In this document: positions 7,616-15,746 of the stretch, piece by piece
Numbering within the stretch: the first letter of the stretch is position 1
How the letters are laid out: each line of letters begins with the position of its first letter
Assembly: GCF_013128195.2 (NCBI RefSeq)
Contig: NZ_CP053452.2
Coordinates: 6,944,001 to 7,008,000 of the forward strand
DNA: 64,000 nucleotides
Source of the DNA: Frigoriglobus tundricola
GTDB lineage: Bacteria; Planctomycetota; Planctomycetia; Gemmatales; Gemmataceae
Direction of reading: 5' to 3'
Notes under the pieces: model-generated
What the model was told of the DNA's origin: nothing
The model's input: only the letters and a program-made list of their open reading frames with translations
Database searches by the model: none
Made by a program: the position numbers and the translations under genes

Positions 7616-10237
7616 TCAGCCCAACACGATCTCCACCACCGGAACGCCGCCCGCCCACGCCCCGGACGGGTCCTCGAGCGTGAGCCGTATTGGCTCCCCG
7701 ACGTTACGACGAAGGTTGAGCGGGCGCCGGCCGCCCTGCCGTAGCACGTCGGCCAGTTTCACCCGTGCCCGCGGGGCCGCGAGGTCGCCGACGAAGAGGA
7801 GCAGCGTCAGTTCCGGGTCGAGTGTATCCGCGGTGATGGCCTTGTCCGCAAATGCCACCGACAGGAACGTGAACGCCCCCACATCATCGCTCGCGGAATC
7901 GAACAGAGCCGCCCCATCGGCCGGAACGTGCTGCCTGGGCGCGATCGAGATACGAATAGCGCCCACAGAGGGAACACTGGACCTGGGAGCCGGGGGACCC
8001 GTAGCAGATCGACGATTCGCGATCGGTGCCACGGGAGGGGGCGCCTTGCGGGATTTGCCCGTGGGCGTCCCTGGCGAAGGCGAAATATTGATGCCGCGCT
8101 GCCGCTCCAGCGGGTCGAAGTCCGTCGCCACGTCCGAGTCGAACTCCGCATCATCCACTTCGTCGTCCGTTCCCGTATCGTCGTCGAACTCGTCATCGGA
8201 ATCACCGCCAGCCCTCAATACGGTAGGCGCGGACGGAGCCGAAAAGCTCTTCCGAAAGAGCGCCGCCCTTCCGCCTCCACCGCCACTCGACATCGGCCCC
8301 GACCAGCCACTCGGCAGCGCGTTCCCGACGATCCGCGTTTCGGTAACGGGCTGCCCGACCTCGCTCCGCACCGCGACGAGCGCCGTTTCGGAACACGGCA
8401 CGCCCGCCGCGAGCGATTCGCGCACGAGCAGGTCTCGAACGACCTTCACGGTCGCGTCGCGGGCGTTCTCGGCGTACAGCTTCGATTCGCCCGTAGTTGT
8501 CTCGTAACCGAGGCGGGCGAGTTCGGCGCGCAGGTCTTCGCCGGCGTAGTTCGCCGTCATCACGTATTCCAGTCGTCGCATACGATCGGCACCGAACAGC
8601 GCCTTCAGCCCCGGTATGTTCGTGTTCGGTTCGGTGCGCAGTTCGGCCACGATCTCCGCCCCCGTGCGGAGCCGGAACGTGAGCGGGTCGCCGCCCCGCG
8701 GCGCGCGGCCGATCACCCACACCGGCCGACCGGCGGGGAGGTCGCCCACATCGATCGCGCTGACCGCCCCCGGCGCCATGAGTGCGACCGAGCGGCCCGC
8801 GGCCTCAACCCCGGTGCGGTTCACCTCCAGCGTCATGCCGGTCAGCACCGGCGCGGACCAGTCGGCGAGCACTTCGTCCAGGGCGGTCGTGATGTCGTCC
8901 TCGTCGGGGTTGCTCGTGAGGAAGCGCGACACGCCGCCGCCCCGCTCGGCGAGTTCGGACGCGAGCGCGGCGTTCGGGGCCGCGTCGATGCACAGCACGC
9001 TCACGCGCCGCCGGTCGGGCTTCGCCGATTCGGCATCGGCCAGCCGCAAGATGCGGCCCGCGTCACTCACCTCGGCGTCGGTGAGGATCAGCACGTGCCG
9101 CGCGGGCGTGTCCGCGGCGCGCGGGCGGTCGAGCGCCTGCTCCAGCGCGACACCGAGTTCCGTACCGCCGCTGTCGCGGTTCGCCTTGAGGAACGCCACG
9201 GCTTCGCGGACCACGTCCGGCGTCGCGCGGCGGGGCCGCTCCGCGAGCCATTTCGTGCGGTCATGGAACAGGCCGAGCGCGAACGAATCGTGTTCGCTCA
9301 GGCCCGCCAGGAACCGCTCCACGGCCCAGTCCGCCGCCTCCCACTTCGCCCCCTGCATCGAGCCGGAGTGATCGACGAGCAGGATCACCTCGCGGGGCAC
9401 CTTCTTGGCGTTCGCCCACTTCGGCGGCGCACACAGCGCGAGGAAATACGCCTCCGCGCCCGCGGCTTCTGCGTGTGCCCACACGTTGAGCGCGGGCCGT
9501 TTCTCGGCCGCGGCGGCGCACCACGTGACGACGCAATCGCGATCGGGCACCACCTCGCCGTCGCGCAGCGTGGCGCGTTCGCCGGTCACCGTCAGGGCGT
9601 GAGTGGGGCTGGCGACGCGCTCCGCACCGGTGAACGTCAGATCGAGTGCGAACCGGTGGCCGGGGTCGCGCAGGACCGCGAGCGGTTGTCCGGCCGCGTG
9701 CGGGGAGCCGGCCTCGTCGGCGCGCACGTACCGCGGCGCGGTGGTGAGCGGGACGCGGAGGGACCAGCCGGCGCCGTCCGGCCGCGCGAGTTGCACGTAG
9801 TCGGTCCGCACGACGACGTCCTGACCGGCACGAATGCCGGCCACGGCGAGGGTGAACACGTCCGGGGACTCGCGGGTGAGGAGCGCCGCCTGTCGGCCGG
9901 CGCGTTTCGCCTCCTTGTAATCCGCCTCCGCGCGCCCGCGCTCCTTCAGAACGGTGTGAATCTCGACGCCCCCGAACTGCACGCGCACGCCGGTTACGGC
10001 CGCGTCGCCCGGCAACGGGAAGCGGTACAGCGCCTCGACCACCGCCGCCGAGGCTTCGAGTGAAAAGGTTTGGGAGAGGGAAAGGGTCGCGAGGGGCCCG
10101 GTCACGGTGCCCGTGAGGGCGGTGCGCCGGAGCGGCACGAACCGCCGCGGGGCGTCCTGCGCCGCGGAATCGGGGACAACTTCGAGAACGGCAAAGCCGT
10201 CCGGCCGCGAGTTATAGAACGTCTTCGGGTTCAGCAT
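7616..10237 (-). CDS. VIT and von Willebrand A domain protein
   Basis: An 873-residue protein. An N-terminal VIT domain (about 25-150) contains LYRFPLPGDAAVTGVRVQFG. A von Willebrand A domain begins at EVILLVDHSGSM, with MIDAS residues Asp289, Ser291 and Ser293, so metal binding should be intact. The region after about 590 carries a strongly acidic linker (DSDDEFDDDTGTDDEVDD) followed by a Pro-rich stretch and a C-terminal beta-rich domain. VIT-VWA proteins are widespread in planctomycetes and probably mediate adhesion or complex assembly. I see no clear signal peptide. It is convergent with the GH2 gene and divergent from the ATP-grasp gene. The long plus-strand frame over it is a shadow. 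Confidence 0.85.
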   Translation of the reverse strand: MLNPKTFYNSRPDGFAVLEVVPDSAAQDAPRRFVPLRRTALTGTVTGPLATLSLSQTFSLEASAAVVEALYRFPLPGDAAVTGVRVQFGGVEIHTVLKERGRAEADYKEAKRAGRQAALLTRESPDVFTLAVAGIRAGQDVVVRTDYVQLARPDGAGWSLRVPLTTAPRYVRADEAGSPHAAGQPLAVLRDPGHRFALDLTFTGAERVASPTHALTVTGERATLRDGEVVPDRDCVVTWCAAAAEKRPALNVWAHAEAAGAEAYFLALCAPPKWANAKKVPREVILLVDHSGSMQGAKWEAADWAVERFLAGLSEHDSFALGLFHDRTKWLAERPRRATPDVVREAVAFLKANRDSGGTELGVALEQALDRPRAADTPARHVLILTDAEVSDAGRILRLADAESAKPDRRRVSVLCIDAAPNAALASELAERGGGVSRFLTSNPDEDDITTALDEVLADWSAPVLTGMTLEVNRTGVEAAGRSVALMAPGAVSAIDVGDLPAGRPVWVIGRAPRGGDPLTFRLRTGAEIVAELRTEPNTNIPGLKALFGADRMRRLEYVMTANYAGEDLRAELARLGYETTTGESKLYAENARDATVKVVRDLLVRESLAAGVPCSETALVAVRSEVGQPVTETRIVGNALPSGWSGPMSSGGGGGRAALFRKSFSAPSAPTVLRAGGDSDDEFDDDTGTDDEVDDAEFDSDVATDFDPLERQRGINISPSPGTPTGKSRKAPPPVAPIANRRSATGPPAPRSSVPSVGAIRISIAPRQHVPADGAALFDSASDDVGAFTFLSVAFADKAITADTLDPELTLLLFVGDLAAPRARVKLADVLRQGGRRPLNLRRNVGEPIRLTLEDPSGAWAGGVPVVEIVLG

Positions 10238-10293
10238 GGTCGCGCTCCAATCGTGTCGAGGAGAGGGGGAACGTAAAGGGGTAACCGGCCGGA

Positions 10294-10342
10294 CACAGAC
10301 GCAAAAGAGCCACAGATTACGCAGTTAAACACAGATAAAAGC
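10294..10342. repeat. single-arm CACAGA-type repeat in a 427-bp gap
   Basis: The gap 10238-10664 between divergent genes holds a run of CACAGA words (CACAGAcgc, CCACAGATTACGCAG, ACACAGATAAA). It resembles one arm of the palindromes at 2230 and 60383, but I see no matching second arm. The following 60 bases are AT-rich for this genome and probably contain the promoter of the ATP-grasp gene. Confidence 0.4.
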
Positions 10343-10664
10343 CAAATTACAACAAACAATAACTCCTTATGACTCATCAAATTTTTTCAGTATCGTCTGT
10401 GACGATCCCTTCTTCCGTGGCCCGGCTTCTGTCTCCGGCCGTTACAGATTGGACGGCGAATCCCTTTCGGCTCGGCCGTCCCATCTTACCCTCGACACGG
10501 GACGGCCGGGGCGGGTTCGTCCCGGTAAAGTGGCCCGCGCCCGTGCTTTCCGGTTTCCGGTCGCCACGGGCGTGATGTATCATCTCCTAAACCGTCAGCA
10601 CTCTCCCGCTGTCACGCGTGCCGGGGTCGCCCCCCGGCGCCCGGCCCATTCGTCGGGAGAGCCC

Positions 10665-12170
10665 ATGCGTTCAGTGACCGCTCCACGTTCCGAGGCCGAC
10701 TTGTTCCGCGATTATGCCCTCACCGGTTTCGACGAGATGTTCACCGGCCCGGCGCACGTTCGCGGCCACTACCGCCCCCTCTTCGAGCGCCTCGCGGCCA
10801 TCCCGCCCAAAGAGCTGGAGCACCGCAGCCGCATCGCCGACGGCATGATGAAGCAGCAGGGCATCACGTTCACCGTGTACGGCCGCGGCCGGGGGACCGA
10901 GCGCATCATGCCGTTCGACCCGATCCCGCGCCTGGTCCCGGCCGACGAGTGGAACCGGATCGAGCGCGGGCTCCAGCAGCGGGTGCGGGCGCTCAATCTG
11001 TTCGTCCACGACGTGTACCACGCCCGGCACATTCTGACCGATGGCGCGGTGCCCGCCGACCTCGTGTTCGGCTCGGCCGGCTACCGGCGCGAGATGAACG
11101 GCATCACCGTCCCGCACGACGTGTACCTGCACGTGTGCGGGATCGACCTGATCCGCGACCCGATCGGCAACTACCTGGTGCTGGAGGACAACTGCCGCAC
11201 CCCGTCCGGGGTGAGTTACGTGCTGAAGAACCGCGAGGTGATGAAGCAGGCGTTCCCGACGCTGTTCGAGGACTACTCGGTGCGCCCGGTGAGCGATTAC
11301 GCGGCCGACCTGCTGGCCGCCCTGCGCCACGCCGCCCCGCCCGGCGTGCCCGACCCGACGGTGGTGGTGCTGACGCCGGGCGCGTTCAACTCGGCCTATT
11401 ACGAGCACGCGTTCCTGGCCCGCCAGATGGGCGTGCAACTGGTGGAGGGCCGCGACCTCGTGCTGGACAACGGCGGGGTGTTCATGCGCACCACCCGCGG
11501 GCTGGAGCGCGTGGACGTGATCTACCGGCGGATCGACGACGACTACCTCGACCCGCTGTGCTTCCGCCGGGACTCGCGGCTGGGCGTGGCCGGGCTGATG
11601 GGCGCGTACCGCACCGGCCGCGTGGGGCTGGCGAACGCCGTCGGGCCGGGCGTGGTGGACGACAAGGGCATCTACCCGTTCGTCCCCGACATGATCCGCT
11701 ATTACCTGCGTGAAGACCCGATCCTGGGGAACGTGGAAACGTTCCGTCCTATTGTTCCGGCGCACCGGCAGCACGTCCTGACGCGCCTAGAAGAGTTGGT
11801 GGTGAAGGCGGTGGACGGGTCGGGCGGGTACGGGATGCTGATCGGCCCGGCGAGCACCGCGGCCGAGCGCGAGGAGTTCCGGCGGAAGATCGAGGCCAAC
11901 CCGCGCGGGTACATTGCCCAGCCGACGATCACCCTGAGCCAGTCGCCGACGGTCGTGGACGGTGGCGCGCGGATCGAGGGGCGTCACGTCGATCTGCGGC
12001 CCTTCGTGCTGTACGGAGAAACGATCAAGGTGCTCCCCGGCGGCCTGACGCGGGTCGCCCTGCCCCGCGGCAGCCTCGTCGTGAACAGCTCGCAGGGCGG
12101 CGGCAGCAAAGACACCTGGGTGCTGCGGAGCACGCCCCCGGCGAAGGTGCAACTCGGCGCGGGGATCTGA
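10665..12170 (+). CDS. circularly permuted ATP-grasp protein
   Basis: A 501-residue protein of the circularly permuted ATP-grasp type 2 family (DUF404/DUF407). Family signatures are GMMKQQGITFTVYG, MPFDPIPR, the VLEDNCRTPSGVSY block, IYRRIDDDYLDP and the late KAVDGSGGYGMLIGP loop. Such proteins are predicted peptide ligases and normally sit beside an alpha-E (DUF403) protein and a transglutaminase-like protease. Neither partner is present here; the downstream DNA is rearranged by insertion elements. I chose ATG 10665, preceded by GGGAGAG, although the frame is open much further upstream. The last 70 codons occur again, nearly identical and inverted, at 15747-15957. Confidence 0.88.
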   Translation: MRSVTAPRSEADLFRDYALTGFDEMFTGPAHVRGHYRPLFERLAAIPPKELEHRSRIADGMMKQQGITFTVYGRGRGTERIMPFDPIPRLVPADEWNRIERGLQQRVRALNLFVHDVYHARHILTDGAVPADLVFGSAGYRREMNGITVPHDVYLHVCGIDLIRDPIGNYLVLEDNCRTPSGVSYVLKNREVMKQAFPTLFEDYSVRPVSDYAADLLAALRHAAPPGVPDPTVVVLTPGAFNSAYYEHAFLARQMGVQLVEGRDLVLDNGGVFMRTTRGLERVDVIYRRIDDDYLDPLCFRRDSRLGVAGLMGAYRTGRVGLANAVGPGVVDDKGIYPFVPDMIRYYLREDPILGNVETFRPIVPAHRQHVLTRLEELVVKAVDGSGGYGMLIGPASTAAEREEFRRKIEANPRGYIAQPTITLSQSPTVVDGGARIEGRHVDLRPFVLYGETIKVLPGGLTRVALPRGSLVVNSSQGGGSKDTWVLRSTPPAKVQLGAGI

Positions 12171-12396
12171 GCGCGCAGACGAACGATCAGCCGGTCAGGT
12201 CCGAGTGTATTACGTGAAATTTTCACAACATTTTGACACGCGGCCGTCGGACGTTTAGCCTAACCGGCCAACGGCCGACACGTTAGCAAAACGGCAGCTT
12301 GCATCTTATGGTCGAACCCGGCCGTTGTTCTCGACCCGGCGCTGCTGGCGTCCGTGTTGGGGTCCGGCCACGGCATCCTTTTGCCCAGGGGTTCGC

Positions 12397-12658
12397 ATGG
12401 CGATCTTGTTCACGTGTTCATGCGGCACGTCCTTCTACGCGGCCGACGAATTCGCCGGCCGCACCATCAAGTGCCCGTCGTGCAAGAAGACTACGGCGAA
12501 GCTAGCGGAACCGACCGACGAGGCGGCCGACTTCGAGATTTTGGAAGACGATCCTCAGCCCTCCACCACTGAGCCGAAGAAGGCGCGGGTGAGGGCCATC
12601 GCAGTCGATGACGCCCCCGAACCCGAGCCGCGTCCGAAGAAGCCGAAGAAGAAAAAGC
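12397..12658 (+). pseudogene. zinc-ribbon gene, 5' half, cut by an insertion sequence
   Basis: The first 87 codons of a broken gene. It opens MAILFTCSCGTSFYAADEFAG with paired Cys (CSC and CPSCKK), a short zinc ribbon common at the head of planctomycete membrane proteins, and continues into an acidic then Lys/Pro-rich linker ending PKKPKKKKR. The frame enters the insertion sequence at 12659. The missing 3' half is found inverted at 15979-16263, so the intact gene once encoded a zinc ribbon, linker and at least two membrane helices. Confidence 0.75.
12651..12658 (+). repeat. 8-bp target-site duplication, first copy
   Basis: GAAAAAGC directly precedes the left end of the first insertion sequence. 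The same eight bases, in reverse complement, precede the left end of the second copy at 16256-16263. In the reconstructed intact gene they occur once, so they are the target duplication of the original insertion. Confidence 0.75.
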
Positions 12659-12740
12659 GGTGGTGTCTTCTTAGCCTTGCACGAGTTACCGGAGGTATGG
12701 TAAGGGATTCCGCTTCTCGGTTGGCATTTGCTCCCACGGA

Positions 12741-13127
12741 TTGAGATCCGTCATGGACGACCTGAGCCGCTTCTGTTGCCTCAATGCCCATTGTCCCGAC
12801 CATGGGAAACGGAACCACGGGAACCTGACCGTGCCGGCCCGTTATGGGCCGAACAAGACGCGGGTGCTCCGGTGCCGGACCTGCAAGGCCCGGTTCTCCG
12901 AGCGCAAGGGCACCCCACTGTTCGACGCCCGACTGCCGGCCGCGCGGGTGACCGCGGTTCTGGCTCACGTGGCCGAAGGGATCGGGACCCGCAAGACCGC
13001 ACGGCTCACCGGGGTTCATACCAATACGGTGACCCGGTACATCCGACGGGCCGGCCAACATGCCCGCGCGTTGCACGACGAGCTCGTGGCTTTTTCCCCC
13101 GACGACCCGCGAAGTGCAGTTCGATGA
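12741..13127 (+). CDS. IS1-family InsA-like protein (copy 1)
   Basis: A 128-residue DNA-binding part of the transposase. Two Cys pairs (CCLNAHC and CRTC) form a predicted zinc finger, followed by an HTH (RKTARLTGVHTNTVTRYIRRA). In IS1 this product alone acts as repressor and binds the element's ends. A start at ATG 12753 is equally possible. The 3' end overlaps the InsB-like frame around a T5C5 run at 13091-13100, the probable point where ribosomes change frame to make the full transposase. Confidence 0.8.
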   Translation: MRSVMDDLSRFCCLNAHCPDHGKRNHGNLTVPARYGPNKTRVLRCRTCKARFSERKGTPLFDARLPAARVTAVLAHVAEGIGTRKTARLTGVHTNTVTRYIRRAGQHARALHDELVAFSPDDPRSAVR

Positions 13128-13860
13128 GAAGTGGGATTTCGTGGGCCGTAAGGAGAAGAACTGCGGCCCCGACGAGACCCGGCGCGGGGACTGCTGGGAC
13201 CACGTGGCCCTCGATCCCGAGAGCCGATTGGTCGTGAGCCTGTTGGTCGGTAAGCGGACCGAGGACGCGACCCACGCCCTGGTCCGTGACTTCCACCGGC
13301 GCACCGGGGGCCGAGTGATGCGGCTCATGACGTCCGACGAGTACCCGGTGTACGCCTCGGCGATCCGGGACACCTACGGGCACTTGGTGACCCCGCCGCG
13401 AACCGGGCGACCCGGTCGGCCGCGCAAGGCCCACCGGGTCATCCCGCCCGAGGTCACCTATGCGACCGTCCACAAGGAGCGGGAGAACAACCGGGTGGTG
13501 GCGGTGAGCACGCGGGTGGTGTTCGGGGCGGTGGTGGCGGTCACGGCCGCGCTACTCGCCTCGGCGGTGAGCACGGCGGTCAACACGTGCTTCGTGGAGC
13601 GACACAACGGGACGGACCGGAATCGGTGCAGCCGCAAGGTGCGCAAGAGCTATGGGTTCTCGAAGGACTGGGACACGCACCGTGCGGCCACCGCCTTCAG
13701 CTACTTCAGCTACAACTTCTGCTGGCCGGTCCGCACGCTCCGCCACAAGGGTGCCGACGGGCGCTGGCACCAGAGAACACCGGCAATGGCCGCGGGACTG
13801 ACCGATCGGGTGTGGGCGCTATCCGAATGGTTGACCCTGCCAGCGGTGCAATGCAGGTAG
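13060..13860 (+). CDS. IS1-family InsB-like DDE transposase part (copy 1)
   Basis: A catalytic part of the transposase. Conserved acidic residues are visible in VQFDEKWDFVG (first Asp), MTSDEYPVY (second Asp) and NTCFVERHNGTDRN (Glu). The frame is displaced by +1 (or -2) from the InsA-like frame, and the shared stretch includes TTTTTCCCCC. The ATG at 13060 is probably not a real start; a frameshifted fusion is the likely active enzyme. The tail SEWLTLPAVQCR reaches to within about ten bases of the right terminal repeat. Confidence 0.8.
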   Translation: MPARCTTSSWLFPPTTREVQFDEKWDFVGRKEKNCGPDETRRGDCWDHVALDPESRLVVSLLVGKRTEDATHALVRDFHRRTGGRVMRLMTSDEYPVYASAIRDTYGHLVTPPRTGRPGRPRKAHRVIPPEVTYATVHKERENNRVVAVSTRVVFGAVVAVTAALLASAVSTAVNTCFVERHNGTDRNRCSRKVRKSYGFSKDWDTHRAATAFSYFSYNFCWPVRTLRHKGADGRWHQRTPAMAAGLTDRVWALSEWLTLPAVQCR

Positions 13861-13870
13861 CCCACCACCC

Positions 13871-14006
13871 GTGTTCAAGGTCCATCGCATCACTTCGGGA
13901 GGGGGAAAGGGTCTACGGCGTCTTCGACGCGGATGTACACGAACTCATTCCCGGCCTGGACAGAGTCCACGATGAGTTTCAAGACCCCGAAAATGCGTGC
14001 TCGTAG
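13871..14006 (+). pseudogene. possible 3' remnant of a gene truncated by IS copy 1
   Basis: Immediately after the element an open frame reads about 44 codons and ends at TAG. It includes VYGVFDADVHELIPGLDRVHDEF, which looks like real protein but which I cannot place. In another frame the first 16 codons (FKVHRITSGGGKG) also look coding, so a frame slip may separate the two. It would be the tail of a gene whose front was lost. The DNA from here to 14292 holds no other gene that I can see and becomes AT-rich at 14230-14285. Confidence 0.3.
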
Positions 14007-14292
14007 TCACATGCACCACCTCCCGCCGAGCCGCGCAATTCCACATCACGGTAACTGTGGAGCAGTCACAGGACAACCTCCTAGCGGGCACGCGGACCTG
14101 TTCGCAACCATTCGTGCGACGCTCACGTACCGGCCGGCCGGCACTACTCACTGGCCGCTTTCAACAGCGTATCCGAACAGCCTGTGAGCAACGAGAAACG
14201 AATCAGGTCGCCAGACACAGTGTAGAGGATGCTTTTATATGATTGTTCGACTGTTTGTTAGTATGTGTGTTATAATGAAAGGTCATGACTTG

Positions 14293-14922
14293 CTAACGCA
14301 GCCTCTCTGGAAATAAAGCTGGACCACCAGTCACCTTCGACAGCGCACTGAAGCCAAGTTCTCTAGCGAGTTGCTCGTACGAAGCTACGAAATCGGTAGC
14401 CCGCCTCTTTAGCTGCGTGACGCGACCATCGGTCGACGCACACTGGGGGACGAATACCTCAGTAACGAGGGCGAGGTCGAGGAACATGGACTGCAGCCAG
14501 TCAACAGCCTTGGTGTACCCAGAACTCCACTTCGCTCCTGAGACATCAAGGATTTTTTGATGCGTCTCTCGCCGGGCATTCGGAGCTATCATTTCACAGC
14601 AACCGAAGTGAATGAAGGACACCGCTCCCTCCTTCGCTTTACCTAAGGCACCAAGCAAGTCTTCGTGATTGATTTTGTCCCGTTCGCCTGCTGGTTTGAG
14701 GTGAAGTTCTTCGCCGTGACAGGCAAAGTAGAGCATCGCGCCCGAGTTTTTTGAGACGCGCGCGACGTAGTAGGCGATGTCTTCAACGCTTCGGATGGTC
14801 CGGTGGCAGAGGTCGATCTCACGATGACTAATGGAGAGTGCGTGGAAGTAAGGCAAGACGAGCGGAACCTCATGGTTGCTCCACCACGTTCCTTCTAACA
14901 CTACCACCGGAGCTTTACTCAT
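14293..14922 (-). CDS. caspase-like cysteine protease, DUF6642-like
   Basis: A 209-residue protein with the plan of a small caspase-fold peptidase. It opens with a hydrophobic strand (PVVVLEGTW). The putative catalytic His69 is in YFACHGEEL and the nucleophile is Cys109 (or 108) in IHFGCCEM. The later block GYTKAVDWLQSMFLDLAL matches my memory of the DUF6642 family. I chose ATG 14922, preceded by AAGGGAAG; an extension to 14988 is less likely. It is the last gene of a minus-strand cassette with a small ORF and a predicted tail-anchored protein. Caspase-like proteases of this size are often effectors in bacterial conflict systems, but that role is inference. Its base composition is lower in GC than its neighbours. 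Confidence 0.65.
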   Translation of the reverse strand: MSKAPVVVLEGTWWSNHEVPLVLPYFHALSISHREIDLCHRTIRSVEDIAYYVARVSKNSGAMLYFACHGEELHLKPAGERDKINHEDLLGALGKAKEGAVSFIHFGCCEMIAPNARRETHQKILDVSGAKWSSGYTKAVDWLQSMFLDLALVTEVFVPQCASTDGRVTQLKRRATDFVASYEQLARELGFSALSKVTGGPALFPERLR

Positions 14923-15032
14923 TGACTTCCCTTTCCCAGATCCCGGAACTCCAACGAAAAAGTTCATAGCCCGCGCAGAGAGCGACATGGTCCACGAACA
15001 ACGCAGGTGTAGCGGACTTCTTTAGCGCCAGG

Positions 15033-15569
15033 TCAGGCTTGGACACACCTCATCGAACCCGCAAGATTAGTGCGATCATGCCACCGACCAGCGACACCGC
15101 TACGACTCCGATCTCCAAAAATTAACTTCACTCGGTGGAGGCGTTCCGTCCGTTCTGCGGACGTGACCGGTGCAACTGGGGTAGCTGTGGATGGCGCTGT
15201 GCGTGGCGGCGGCGATTCCGGCGCCACGGTTTCGGCTGTCTTCTCGAGCGTTTTTACGAGGGAATCGGCCTGTTTTACCTCGAAGTAGTCCTCCAGATAA
15301 CGAACAGCTGCCGACGGATGGGAAATTTTGGCGTACGAATGATAACCACTTCCTGCTACGCCGTGGGTCTTTCCGTTTTCAGATATCTGATAGCCAGGCA
15401 CTTTGCAAAAGTCCCCGCCCGCGCGTTCGATCATCTCTCGGAGGGAGTTGGTTATGTTCAAATACCCGTCATTCTCAATGCAGCCGACGTTCCATCGTGC
15501 TCCTTCCGTCAGCGTAATCTTCGTGTAGGAGTTTTTGGCGGTTGGTGTGAGAAAAAGAGTTCGCTTCAT
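15033..15569 (-). CDS. uncharacterised protein, probably tail-anchored, with a frame slip
   Basis: As written the frame gives 178 residues: a folded N-terminal domain (about 1-95, with WNVGCIENDGYLNITNSLRE and GSGYHSYAKI), then a Pro/Thr/Ala linker and a Lys/Arg-rich end. A one-base deletion in the A5 run at 15117-15121 (T5 on the coding strand) instead yields a C-terminal membrane helix, EIGVVAVSLVGGMIALIL, followed by RVR and a stop at 15050. That version, about 172 residues with a cytoplasmic domain and tail anchor, is much more protein-like. AGGAG lies upstream of ATG 15569, which overlaps the stop of the small upstream ORF. I do not recognise the N-terminal domain. Confidence 0.55.
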   Translation of the reverse strand: MKRTLFLTPTAKNSYTKITLTEGARWNVGCIENDGYLNITNSLREMIERAGGDFCKVPGYQISENGKTHGVAGSGYHSYAKISHPSAAVRYLEDYFEVKQADSLVKTLEKTAETVAPESPPPRTAPSTATPVAPVTSAERTERLHRVKLIFGDRSRSGVAGRWHDRTNLAGSMRCVQA

Positions 15570-15700
15570 TGGTTGGTCACTCCTGGGACATGAGGCACAG
15601 CCCTCTCGGTTAGCACCGCCGTCACTGCAGCTTTCTCCCGCATTTGCTCACTGATGATCTGCAGAATCCGGTCAAACGTTGCGTAAATTTCACCCAGCAT
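15566..15700 (-). CDS. 44-residue ORF translationally coupled to the next gene
   Basis: A short frame starting MLGEIYATFDRILQIISEQM, largely one amphipathic helix, whose TGA overlaps the ATG of the following gene as ATGA. Such coupling, together with the plausible helix, suggests a genuine first member of the cassette. The frame is open further upstream into the GCGGGC repeat, so the true start could be earlier, or the gene may have lost its 5' end at the repeat. Function unknown. Confidence 0.4.
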   Translation of the reverse strand: MLGEIYATFDRILQIISEQMREKAAVTAVLTERAVPHVPGVTNQ

Positions 15701-15715
15701 TCTCGGCGCGCATAT

Positions 15716-15746
15716 CACCGGCGGGCTTACGCCGCGCCGCTCGCGC
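15716..15746. repeat. single arm of the CACCGGCGGGC intergenic repeat
   Basis: These 31 bases match one arm of the perfect palindrome at 30196-30272 with a single difference (T for C in the GGGCTTACG part). Here only one arm is present, at the junction between the protease cassette and the duplicated ATP-grasp tail, so it may mark a recombination breakpoint. Confidence 0.7.

Larger units (their letters stand above)
12659..13869 (+). mobile_element. IS1-family insertion sequence, copy 1
   Basis: A 1211-bp element with short terminal inverted repeats (GGTGGTG at the left, CACCACC at the right). It holds two overlapping frames: an N-terminal zinc-finger/HTH protein and a DDE transposase part. 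By eye it is identical to copy 2 at 16264-17474. The 8-bp target duplication fits the IS1 family. It interrupts the zinc-ribbon gene. Confidence 0.88.

Noticed and set aside
7928-10063. Long plus-strand open frame opposite the VIT/VWA gene
   Set aside because: Shadow of the minus-strand gene, whose VIT and VWA motifs are unmistakable.
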